DNA of 8,463 nucleotides from CAVSUR01 sp052143655 (GTDB lineage Bacteria > Actinomycetota > Actinomycetes > Streptosporangiales > Streptosporangiaceae): positions 1 to 8,463 of the forward strand of contig JBKQSL010000019.1 of NCBI GenBank assembly GCA_052143655.1, given 5' to 3'. Numbering within the stretch: position 1 is the first letter of the stretch; each line of letters opens with the position of its first letter. The notes beneath the pieces are model-generated. The model saw only the letters and a program-made list of their open reading frames with translations. It was not told the origin of the DNA and made no database searches. Made by a program: the position numbers and the translations under genes. Below are positions 1 to 6,373 of this stretch, piece after piece.

Positions 1-409
1 TCAGCACGGCACTGACCGGGTAGTCGCCGCCGACGCCGAGCCCGAGCAGGAACCGGAACCCGATCAGCACCCAGAACGACGGCGACAGGGCCGAGCCGAT
101 GGCCGCCACCGCCATGATGGCGGCAACCAGCCAGTAGACCCGCTTGCGCCCGATCAGGTCGGCGATCCGGCCGAATATCATCGCACCCAGGAACGCCGCG
201 CAGAGCATGGTGGCGTTGAGCAGCGCCAGCCTGCCGGTGCTCAGGTTCCAGTCCTTCGTGATCAGCGTCGAGGCGACGCCGATCACGAAGAGATCGTAGG
301 CATCGGTGAAGAAGCCCATTCCGGAAACGACCACGGCCCGGAGGTGGAACCTGCTCAGCGACGCTTCGTCGAGCGCGGCGATCAGGTCCCCCGACCTGGT
401 CTCGGTCAC
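1..409 (-). CDS. MFS transporter, PHS (phosphate:H+ symporter)-like, N-terminal part, truncated by window edge
   Basis: Reading the minus strand from a GTG at 407-409 gives 136 codons running off the left edge. The start is constrained: an in-frame TGA lies 15 bp upstream with no other start codon between. No strong Shine-Dalgarno is visible. The protein has a short soluble N-terminus, then TM1 containing FFTDAYDLF (about residues 33-41), the MFS loop 2-3 signature GRIADLIGRKR (80-90), further hydrophobic segments, and GVGGDYPVSA (125-134). FTDAYDLF in TM1 and GGDYPxSA in TM4 are hallmarks, from family knowledge, of PHS/Pht1 phosphate transporters rather than general sugar porters. It probably imports phosphate, or a related anion, with protons across the cytoplasmic membrane. 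Substrate is inferred from motifs only, and the C-terminal two thirds are not visible. It is divergent from the methyltransferase. Confidence 0.85.
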   Translation of the reverse strand, partial: MTETRSGDLIAALDEASLSRFHLRAVVVSGMGFFTDAYDLFVIGVASTLITKDWNLSTGRLALLNATMLCAAFLGAMIFGRIADLIGRKRVYWLVAAIMAVAAIGSALSPSFWVLIGFRFLLGLGVGGDYPVSAVL

Positions 410-512
410 GGTTAGCCCATCTGGTCAGCGGGTGGAGATCCCTGGCCAGGCCGGTTCCACACACGACGGTTACGAAATTACCCATCTCAGGCAACTAGCC
501 CCTGAACGGCAA

Positions 513-1244
513 ATGAACGAGTCTGCGCTGGCTGAACGCGGGCAGTTCCCGGACTGGCGCTTCGCCCCGAACATCGGCGGCCACCCGGCCGCCTATGAGC
601 TGGAGAACCAGGCCCTGGACCGGGCCGGGCACGTACTCGACGCTATGCGCCGGCTGGCCTCGTGGGACGGCCGGACCCTGGTCGACATGGGCTGCGGCAC
701 GGGGTACTGGCTGCCCCGGTATGCCCGGCAGGCCGGCCGGGTGATCGGCGTGGAGCCGGACCCGGCGCTGCGCGAGCGGGCGCTGGCCCGGATCGCCGGG
801 CTGCCCCGAGCTGAGGTCGTCGCCGGCTCGGCGGAGCACCCGGGCCTGGCTCCCCGGTCAGCCGACGTCGTCCACGCCCGGTTCGCGTACTTCTTCGGCC
901 CCGGCGCGGACGCCGGCCTGACCGCAGTGCTGCGGGTGCTGCGGCCGGGCGGGCACCTGGTGGCCGTCGACAACGACTACCGGTGGGGTGAATGGTCCCG
1001 CCTGCTCGCGGCCTCGGCCGCCCGCCCGCCGCGGCAGCGAGCGCTGGCCGTAGACGCCTGGTGGCGCGAGCGCGGAGCCGAGCGGCACGAGGTCCGCTCC
1101 GAGGTGCGCTTCGCCAGCCGCGCCGATCTGGCGGCGGTGCTGCACATCGAGTTCCCCGCGATGGCAGCCGATTCCTGGCTGGCCCGCCATCCGGCGGCCA
1201 CCGGCCTGACCTACGGCTATGTGCTGTTCCTGATCACGGCCTGA
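513..1244 (+). CDS. Class I SAM-dependent methyltransferase
   Basis: A 243-residue cytoplasmic methyltransferase of the Methyltransf_11 type. Motif I is LVDMGCGTGYW (about residues 56-66), the glycine-rich SAM-binding loop. The acidic residue after strand 2 is Glu81 in VIGVEPDP. The RVLRPGGHLVAVDND segment (141-155) is the usual motif after strand 5. The frame is open back to an ATG at 306, but that would bury the transporter start in overlap and the extra 69 residues are not domain-like, so I chose the ATG at 513, just before the conserved FAPNIGGHPAAYELEN region. A GTG at 432 is another possibility. None of these starts has a good Shine-Dalgarno, so leaderless translation is possible. The acceptor substrate cannot be deduced: there is no biosynthetic context, only a divergent phosphate-type transporter. 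Confidence 0.85.
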   Translation: MNESALAERGQFPDWRFAPNIGGHPAAYELENQALDRAGHVLDAMRRLASWDGRTLVDMGCGTGYWLPRYARQAGRVIGVEPDPALRERALARIAGLPRAEVVAGSAEHPGLAPRSADVVHARFAYFFGPGADAGLTAVLRVLRPGGHLVAVDNDYRWGEWSRLLAASAARPPRQRALAVDAWWRERGAERHEVRSEVRFASRADLAAVLHIEFPAMAADSWLARHPAATGLTYGYVLFLITA

Positions 1245-1417
1245 GCGCGGCCGGGTGCCCGCGAGCGCCGCACCGCCGGTCCCGGCCCGGGCGGGCGGCG
1301 GGATGGGCGTGTAGATCATGCACCAGCTCGACGCCGACGTTGCGCTGATCGCCGCCGATGCAGCTTCACGGTCCGGCTGCGCGGCGGATAGCGCAGCCAG
1401 GCCAGCGCACATCGCGG
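1245..1417. other. Intergenic stretch with no recognised gene
   Basis: This is the gap between the methyltransferase stop and the frameshifted end of the toxin remnant; the two flanking genes are convergent. Very GC-rich runs around 1270-1300 could fold, but I found no clean stem-loop followed by a T-tract. Short open frames occur on both strands, but none gives a protein with recognisable composition or motifs. With the adjoining pseudogene, about 600 bp here lack an intact gene. Confidence 0.5.
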
Positions 1418-1823
1418 TCAGTCCCGGGGAGACGCCGTGGCCAGGCCCGCGTCGGCCGCGGCCTTGAGCAGGCGGTCGTCATAGCTGACGACCGGCGTCG
1501 AGGTCCTCGCCCAGGATGCGGGCCGTGGCCAGGTGAACTGCATCGAGCGAGCGCAGCCCCCGATCCGGCTCGTTCATCGCCCCCTCCACGATGTCGTCAT
1601 CGATCCCGACAAAGGAGAACGCGAGCAGCAGATCCCGGGCATCTGGCAGCAGCGCGGGCATGGCCCGGGACACCGCCCTGGTGACCTCGATCCGCAGCAG
1701 CGCCGAGCTAGCCCACTCGGCGTCCGCTTGCGCGTCATAGAACGCCGCGAAGGCCCTGGAGTGACTCTCCTCGACAAGGAGACTGGAAGATCTCGGGAAC
1801 CAGCCGTCATGGCGGCAGGGCAC
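1418..1823 (-). pseudogene. VapC-like PIN-domain toxin remnant, frameshifted and N-terminally decayed
   Basis: An open frame from a GTG at 1821-1823 to a TGA at 1479-1481 encodes WASSALLRIEVTRAV in the middle and RSLDAVHLATARILGEDLDA near its end. These are characteristic of type II VapC PIN ribonucleases (conserved Glu in IEVTRA, Asp in SLDAVHLATA). After EDLDA this frame ends early, but the next frame continues with VVSYDDRLLKAAADAGL and stops at 1418-1420, which is the expected VapC C-terminus with its YDDRL acid. One extra base near 1493 explains the break. The N-terminus should read like YLDSSALVKLLVEE but retains only SSSLLVEES, without the first metal-binding Asp. No VapB antitoxin gene precedes it: msrA ends 28 bp upstream. 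Two of the four usual active-site acids are therefore absent from the continuous frame. The remnant is almost certainly inactive, unless the frameshift is a sequencing error, which would still leave the N-terminal defect. Confidence 0.75.
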
Positions 1824-1851
1824 AGATACCAGGCGGGACCGCCCCGCTAGC

Positions 1852-2538
1852 TCAGTCGTCCGCCTGCACAGGCTCGATCGGGCCGCTGGCCTTCACCACG
1901 CCAATGGGGCAGGACACGCCCGTGCCGTGGTCGGGGCAGTAACCGCCCGGAACCTTGTGCAGGTACTGCTGGTGGTAATCCTCGGCGAAGTAGAAATCGC
2001 CTGCCGGGACTAGCTCAGTGGTGATCTGCCCGAACCTGGCCTCGTTCAGCCGCTGCTGGTACATCGCCAGCGACGCCCTGGCCTCGGCCTCCTGCTGCGG
2101 CGAGCCGTAGAAGATCGCGGAGCGATACTGCGAGCCCACGTCGTTGCCCTGCCGCATGCCCTGGGTCGGGTCATGTGCCTCCCAGAACACCCTGAGCAGC
2201 TCGGTGTAGGACACCAGGGCCGGGTCGAAGACCACCCGGACCGCCTCGGCGTGCCCGGTCCGGCCGGAGCACACCTCCTCGTATGTCGGGTTCGGGGTGA
2301 AGCCGCCCTCGTAACCCACCGAGGTGGAGATCACGCCGGAGGTCTGCCAGAACATTTTCTCGGCGCCCCAGAAGCAGCCGAGCGCGAACTCGGCGACCGC
2401 GGATCCGTCCGGGTACGGCGGCCGCAGCGGGGTGCCGAGCACCGCGTGCTTGTCCGGTACGGGTATCGGCTCGGACCGGCCGCGCAGCGCGTCCTCCGCC
2501 GTCACCATCTGGGACTTGTGCAGTCCGAATATGCGCAC
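1852..2538 (-). CDS. msrA: Peptide-methionine (S)-S-oxide reductase MsrA
   Basis: A 228-residue enzyme that reduces the S-epimer of methionine sulfoxide in proteins and free methionine back to methionine, regenerated by thioredoxin. The catalytic signature GCFWGAE places the nucleophilic Cys at residue 55. The core VGYEGGFTPNPTYEEVCSG, GHAEAVRVVFDP and AEDYHQQYL all match the family. Two C-terminal cysteines, Cys201 and Cys210 in GYCPDHGTGVSCPIG, are candidates for recycling (resolving) cysteines. Length is slightly above the E. coli enzyme because of a roughly 45-residue N-terminal lead-in. The GTG start at 2536-2538 has a strong AGGAGG six bases upstream; an in-frame ATG at residue 11 is less well supported. 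It lies 140 bp after the IclR gene on the same strand and probably has its own promoter in that gap, though I could not pick out clear -35/-10 boxes. Confidence 0.97.
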   Translation of the reverse strand: MRIFGLHKSQMVTAEDALRGRSEPIPVPDKHAVLGTPLRPPYPDGSAVAEFALGCFWGAEKMFWQTSGVISTSVGYEGGFTPNPTYEEVCSGRTGHAEAVRVVFDPALVSYTELLRVFWEAHDPTQGMRQGNDVGSQYRSAIFYGSPQQEAEARASLAMYQQRLNEARFGQITTELVPAGDFYFAEDYHQQYLHKVPGGYCPDHGTGVSCPIGVVKASGPIEPVQADD

Positions 2539-2544
2539 AGCAGG

Positions 2545-2550
2545 CCTCCT
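2545..2550 (-). promoter_or_regulatory. Ribosome binding site of msrA
   Basis: A perfect AGGAGG on the minus strand, six bases before the GTG start of msrA. It decides the GTG at 2538 over the in-frame ATG ten codons downstream. Confidence 0.8.
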
Positions 2551-2603
2551 CGCCCAGCCGGTCAGCGAACACCGGTGCCAACAACAGGCGAAACGGCACT
2601 GTT

Positions 2604-2626
2604 CCCCGCCGCCCGGCCGGGCGGGG
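2604..2626 (-). terminator. GC-rich stem-loop downstream of the IclR gene, possible terminator
   Basis: A perfect 7-bp CCCCGCC/GGCGGGG stem with a 9-base loop (the loop region can also form CCCGG/CCGGG), 52 bp past the IclR stop and upstream of msrA. It is not followed by a T-run on the minus strand (the next bases are AACAGTG), so it is at best an actinobacterial-type terminator without a U-tail. GC-rich DNA makes such hairpins common. Confidence 0.35.
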
Positions 2627-2678
2627 ATGAGCCTGACCGAGGTGCCGACGATGCAGCGGGACCGGCGGGCGGCGCGGG

Positions 2679-3596
2679 TCAGGCCGAGCCGAGTGCGCGC
2701 AGGTCCGCCTCGATCTGCCCGGCCGTGTGCAGCAGGACGGGCGCGATCTCGCTGCGCACCGCCGTCATGCTGACCCGGCTGGCGTGCGCGGACACGTTGA
2801 TCGCGGCCATGCCGACATCGGTCGCGCCGCGGATCGGGGCGGCGACGGCGCGCAGGCCCTCCTCCAGTTCCTGGTCGACGATCGCGTAGCCCTGGCGGGC
2901 GGTGTCGGCCAGGATGGCCCGCAGCCGCTCCGGGTCGGTCACCGTGCGGCTGGTGAACGGCTCCAGCGCGACCTCGGCCAGGTAGCGGTCCAGTTCCGCG
3001 GCCGGCAGGGCGGCCAGCAGCACCCGGCCCATCGAGGTGGCGTAGGCCGGGAACCGGGTGCCGACCGAGATCGTCACCGTCATGATCCGCTTCGTCGGCA
3101 CCCGCACCACATAGACGATCTGCTGGCCGTCGAGCACGGAGATCGATGAGGACTCGTGCAGCCGGGCGACCATCTCCTCCATGTGCGGGGCCGCCACCTC
3201 CGGCAGCGTCAGGCCGGACAGGTACGCGTAGCCAAGCTCGAGCACCCGCGGCCGCAGCGAGAACACCCGGCTGTCACTGCGCACATACCCGAGCTTCACG
3301 AGCGTCAGCAGGAACCGGCGGGCGGCCGCGCGGGTCAGGCCGGTAGCCCGGGCGACCTCGCTGAGGCTCAGCCGCTCCCGGTCGGGGCCGAAGGCCCGGA
3401 TGACAGCCAGGCCGCGGTCCAGCGACTGGACGAAATCGCTGCTGCGCGGGGCAGGCCCGCGCCCGTCACCGTCAGCGGCCGGGCGGTCTGCGCCGGGCGG
3501 CAGCACCGGGCCGCCAGCGCCGCCGGGCTTCGCGCCGTCCGGCGGCCGCGGATCAGATGCGGCCGCCTCGCTCGCTATGCGCCCGGCAGTTCTCAT
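2679..3596 (-). CDS. IclR-family transcriptional regulator (PcaR/PobR-like)
   Basis: A 305-residue DNA-binding regulator. Residues about 54-115 form the winged helix-turn-helix: FVQSLDRGLAVIRAF, then LSLSEVARATGLTRAAARRFL (recognition region) and LGYVRSDSRVFSL. Residues about 125-300 form the IclR effector-binding domain, including YATSMGRVLLAAL and ELEEGLRAVAAPI. The FVQSLDRGLAVI opening and overall pattern resemble the PcaR/PcaU/PobR branch, which in known members senses aromatic acids; no catabolic genes for such compounds are visible here. The first 50 residues are a Pro/Gly/Ala-rich tail without domain features, so the true start could be later, for example a GTG at 3504-3506. The ATG at 3596 follows the prenyl synthase stop by 11 bp, suggesting co-transcription. 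The effector and targets are unknown. Confidence 0.92.
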   Translation of the reverse strand: MRTAGRIASEAAASDPRPPDGAKPGGAGGPVLPPGADRPAADGDGRGPAPRSSDFVQSLDRGLAVIRAFGPDRERLSLSEVARATGLTRAAARRFLLTLVKLGYVRSDSRVFSLRPRVLELGYAYLSGLTLPEVAAPHMEEMVARLHESSSISVLDGQQIVYVVRVPTKRIMTVTISVGTRFPAYATSMGRVLLAALPAAELDRYLAEVALEPFTSRTVTDPERLRAILADTARQGYAIVDQELEEGLRAVAAPIRGATDVGMAAINVSAHASRVSMTAVRSEIAPVLLHTAGQIEADLRALGSA

Positions 3597-3607
3597 TGCC
3601 CGTCATG

Positions 3608-4603
3608 CTAGCCCGTGCGCTGGACGACGAAGTCGCACAGCACCTCGAAGGCCGTCCGGGCGGCGCATGCGGGCAGGGCCAGCAGGTCCCGGCGGGCGGC
3701 GCCAGCCCAGTGCGCCAGGTCCGCGCGGGCCATGTCCATGGCGGGATGCTCGCGCAGCAGCGCCAGGGCCTCGGCATGCAGCACCGGGTCGGTGAGATCG
3801 ACACCGTCCAGCAGCTCGCGCAGCCGGGCGTCGGTGTCCCGCTGTGAGCGCCGCGCGTACACCAAGGGCAGGCTCTGCACGCCTTCACGCAGGTCAGTAC
3901 CGGGTTCCTTACCAGACTGCGCCGATTCGCTGGCCACATCCAGGATGTCGTCCGACATCTGCCAGGCCACTCCGATGGCCTCGCAGGCCGACCCGATGCG
4001 CGCCACTACCTCCGCCGGCGCGGCGGAGAACAGCGCGCCGAACACCCCGGACGTGGCAACCAGCGAGGCTGTCTTCTCCCGGGCCACCCGCAGGTAGTGA
4101 TCGAGCTGATCTTCCCCGGCACGCGGCCCGACGGTCTCGGCGACCTGGCCGCTGACCAGCCTGGTGAAGGTCTCGGCCTGGAGCCGGACCGCATCAGGGC
4201 CGATGTCGGCGAGGATTTCCGACGCCCGGGCGAACAGGTAGTCGCCGGTAAGGATCGCGACCGTGTTGGTCCACCGGGAGTTGGCGCTCGGGTGGCCGCG
4301 GCGGATCGGCGCCTCGTCCATGACGTCGTCGTGGTAGAGCGTCGCCAGGTGCGTCAGCTCGATCGCGGTCGCGGCTGGCACGACGCGCGGGTCAGCCGGG
4401 TCGCCGAACTGGGCGGCCAGCAGGACCAGGGTCGGCCGGAACCGCTTGCCGCCGGCATCGATCAGGTGCGCGGAAGTCTGCGTCAGCAGGTCATGCTGGG
4501 CGCGGGCGGCTTCCTGCAGTCGCGCTTCCACCAGCGCGAGACCGTCCGCGAGATCGGACGCCAGCGCGGTGTCATACAGATCCACGGGCGGGGCGGTAGT
4601 CAC
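3608..4603 (-). CDS. trans-Polyprenyl diphosphate synthase, probably for the menaquinone side chain
   Basis: A 331-residue all-trans isoprenyl diphosphate synthase that extends an allylic diphosphate with isopentenyl diphosphate. GGKRFRP (residues 51-57) binds substrate diphosphate. The first aspartate-rich motif is DDVMD (92-96), followed by RRG. The second is DDILD (218-222), with GKEPGTDLREG after it. All catalytic aspartates are present. The residue five positions before the first motif is Ala, consistent with medium or long chains rather than farnesyl or geranylgeranyl. Hepta- to nonaprenyl products are plausible, but length cannot be read from sequence. The frame extends to an ATG at 4633, but GAGGGAG five bases before the GTG at 4601-4603 supports the shorter start. 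It lies after nuoN on the same strand, in a sensible position for making the quinone tail used by complex I. Confidence 0.93.
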   Translation of the reverse strand: MTTAPPVDLYDTALASDLADGLALVEARLQEAARAQHDLLTQTSAHLIDAGGKRFRPTLVLLAAQFGDPADPRVVPAATAIELTHLATLYHDDVMDEAPIRRGHPSANSRWTNTVAILTGDYLFARASEILADIGPDAVRLQAETFTRLVSGQVAETVGPRAGEDQLDHYLRVAREKTASLVATSGVFGALFSAAPAEVVARIGSACEAIGVAWQMSDDILDVASESAQSGKEPGTDLREGVQSLPLVYARRSQRDTDARLRELLDGVDLTDPVLHAEALALLREHPAMDMARADLAHWAGAARRDLLALPACAARTAFEVLCDFVVQRTG

Positions 4604-4608
4604 TTGCG

Positions 4609-4615
4609 CTCCCTC
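4609..4615 (-). promoter_or_regulatory. Ribosome binding site deciding the prenyl synthase start
   Basis: GAGGGAG on the minus strand with a 5-base spacer to the GTG at 4603. The alternative ATG ten codons upstream has no comparable sequence, so the shorter protein is preferred. Confidence 0.65.
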
Positions 4616-4759
4616 ATCGGTCCGCCGGTACATCCTGCGCGGCCGGCCACCGCGCCTCGGTCACCCGGCCGCCGCGCCAGGCAACCTTCACGATATGTGC
4701 ACGCCACGGTAATCCGAGCGATCCCGGTCCCCGGACGGCCGCCAGCGCCGCGCCGCGCT

Positions 4760-4794
4760 TCGGCTGACCGGTCTGCTGGTGGCCGGTCAGCCGA
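4760..4794 (-). terminator. 12-bp perfect inverted repeat spanning the nuoN stop codon
   Basis: The arms TCGGCTGACCGG (4760-4771) and CCGGTCAGCCGA (4783-4794) are exact reverse complements around an 11-base loop. The nuoN TGA (4787-4789) and its last codons lie inside the arm transcribed first. A stem this long and perfect is unlikely to be chance in a non-repetitive stretch. No T-run follows on the minus strand (the next bases are AAGCGCGG), so it could be a terminator lacking a U-tail, an mRNA-stabilising 3' structure, or a protein-binding palindrome. Confidence 0.5.
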
Positions 4795-6373
4795 CGAACA
4801 ACTGCGCGGCCGCATTGTGGGCCAGGCTCAGCAGCGGCTCCGGCGCGATCCCCAGCACGATCGTCGCCGCCGCGCCGACCGCGACGACTGACCCGGTGAA
4901 CGCGCTCGGCCGCACGACCGATGGCCCGTCCGGCGCTGGCTCGCTGAAGAACATGAGCACGATCACCCGGATATAGGGGAAGGCCAGGATCGCGCTGCTG
5001 ATCACCCCGATGATCACCAGCGGCAGCGCGCCGCCGGCGATAGCCGCCTGGAACACCGCGAACTTGCCGGTGAAACCGCTGGTCAGCGGGATGCCGACGA
5101 ACGCGATGAGGAACAGCGCGAACACCCCGGCCACAGCGGGCGAGCGGCGGCCGAGGCCAGCCCAGCGGGACAGATGCGCGGCCTCGCCCGCCTGATCCCG
5201 GACCAGCGTGACGATCGCGAACGCGCCGACCACGGCGAACCCGTAAGCCGCCAGGTAGAACATGCTGCCCGACAGGCCCGCGGTGTTGGCCGCGATCACT
5301 CCGGTCAGGATGTAGCCCGCCTGGGCGATAGAGGAGTAGGCCAGCAGCCGCTTCACGTCGGTCTGGGTGATCGCCACCACCGAGCCGACGAGCATGGTGA
5401 GGATCGCGACCCCCCACATCGCCGGCCGCCAGGTCCAGGTGAGCTGGCCGAACGCGACGTAGAACACCCGCATCAGGGCGCCGAACGCCGATACCAGCGT
5501 GCAGGAGGCCATCAGAGCGGTCACCGGGGTGGGCGCGCCCTGGTAGACGTCGGGCTTCCAGCTGTGGAAGGGCACAGCCCCGATCTTGAACAGCAGCCCG
5601 AGGCCGAGCAGCGCGAGGCCCGCGTACAGCAGCGTGGTCCCCGAGGTGTTCGTGCTCGCCGCCGCGGCGATCGACGACAGCTGGACCGAGCCGGAGTAAC
5701 CGTAGAGCATGGCCACGCCGAACAGGAAGAACGCCGAGGAGAACGAGCCGAGAAGGAAGTACTTCATGGCCGCTTCCTGCGACAGCAGGCGACGGCGCCG
5801 GGCCAGCCCGCACAGCAGGTACAGCGGCAGGGACAGCACTTCCAGCGCGACGAACATCGTCAGCAGGTTGTTGGCCGCCGGGAACAGCAGCATGCCGCCG
5901 ATCGCGAACAGCGTCAGCGGGTAGACCTCGGTGTGGCTGATGCCGGCCAGCAGCCCCTCGCGCTCCTCGGCGCTGCCGGGCACCGCCGCCGCCTGCGCGG
6001 TGAACGCGCTCACCTCGTGCGAGGACTCGGCGATCAGCAGCACGCTGACGAATGCGAGCACCAGGATCGTGCCCTGGATGAACAGGGTCGGCCGGTCCAC
6101 GGCCACCGCGCCCTGCGCGGCCAGCCGCCCGGGACCGCCGTGCCCGAACAGGCTCGAGTCCGCGGCCACGAACACGGTCAGCACGAAAGCCCCGGCGAGG
6201 CTGCCCAGGGTCAGCACCAGGTGCAGCCCCCGGCGCAGCGGGCGCGGCGCGAAGGCCTCGACCAGCACCCCGGCCACGGCAGCGGCGAAAACGAGCAGCA
6301 TCGGGGACAGCAGGCTGTACTCGATGTGCGGCGAGGGGATCACCGGCGCCAGCGCGGCTACGGACGCGGTCAC
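4787..6373 (-). CDS. nuoN: NADH-quinone oxidoreductase subunit N (NuoN)
   Basis: A 528-residue polytopic membrane protein, one of three antiporter-like proton-pumping subunits in the complex I membrane arm. Visible conserved residues include Glu178 in FVALEVLSLPLYLL (TM5), Lys204 in AAMKYFLLG, Lys263 in LLFKIGAVPFH (TM7), the PDVYQGAPTPV loop, and Lys437 in LTSGFTGKFAVF (TM12). The TM8 position usually lysine (E. coli K247) reads Leu293 in ASCTLVSAFG, while Lys273 replaces the common Thr in the FHxWTPD loop. A soluble stretch around residues 118-148 adds length compared with E. coli NuoN. The GTG start at 6371-6373 overlaps the nuoM stop as GTGA, with AAGGAG six bases upstream, so translation is probably coupled to nuoM. 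Confidence 0.96.
   Translation of the reverse strand: MTASVAALAPVIPSPHIEYSLLSPMLLVFAAAVAGVLVEAFAPRPLRRGLHLVLTLGSLAGAFVLTVFVAADSSLFGHGGPGRLAAQGAVAVDRPTLFIQGTILVLAFVSVLLIAESSHEVSAFTAQAAAVPGSAEEREGLLAGISHTEVYPLTLFAIGGMLLFPAANNLLTMFVALEVLSLPLYLLCGLARRRRLLSQEAAMKYFLLGSFSSAFFLFGVAMLYGYSGSVQLSSIAAAASTNTSGTTLLYAGLALLGLGLLFKIGAVPFHSWKPDVYQGAPTPVTALMASCTLVSAFGALMRVFYVAFGQLTWTWRPAMWGVAILTMLVGSVVAITQTDVKRLLAYSSIAQAGYILTGVIAANTAGLSGSMFYLAAYGFAVVGAFAIVTLVRDQAGEAAHLSRWAGLGRRSPAVAGVFALFLIAFVGIPLTSGFTGKFAVFQAAIAGGALPLVIIGVISSAILAFPYIRVIVLMFFSEPAPDGPSVVRPSAFTGSVVAVGAAATIVLGIAPEPLLSLAHNAAAQLFVG

Noticed and set aside
441..450. 10-bp palindrome CCTGGCCAGG between the transporter and methyltransferase
   Set aside because: A single short GC-rich palindrome is expected by chance at this base composition, and there is no second copy to suggest an operator.
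858..1412. A 184-codon minus-strand open frame covering the end of the methyltransferase and the gap after it
   Set aside because: It overlaps a gene with clear motifs, its product is low-complexity Ala/Gly/Arg sequence, and it has no family features.
3156..3611. Plus-strand open frame antisense to the IclR gene
   Set aside because: It is a shadow of the regulator in high-GC DNA, and the composition is not protein-like.
4614..5813. Long minus-strand frame overlapping nuoN out of phase and ending in the spacer before the prenyl synthase
   Set aside because: Its translation within nuoN is Arg/Gly/Ala-rich noise. The last 25 codons after a GTG in the spacer could be read as a mini-ORF, but there is no ribosome binding site or recognisable sequence to support it.
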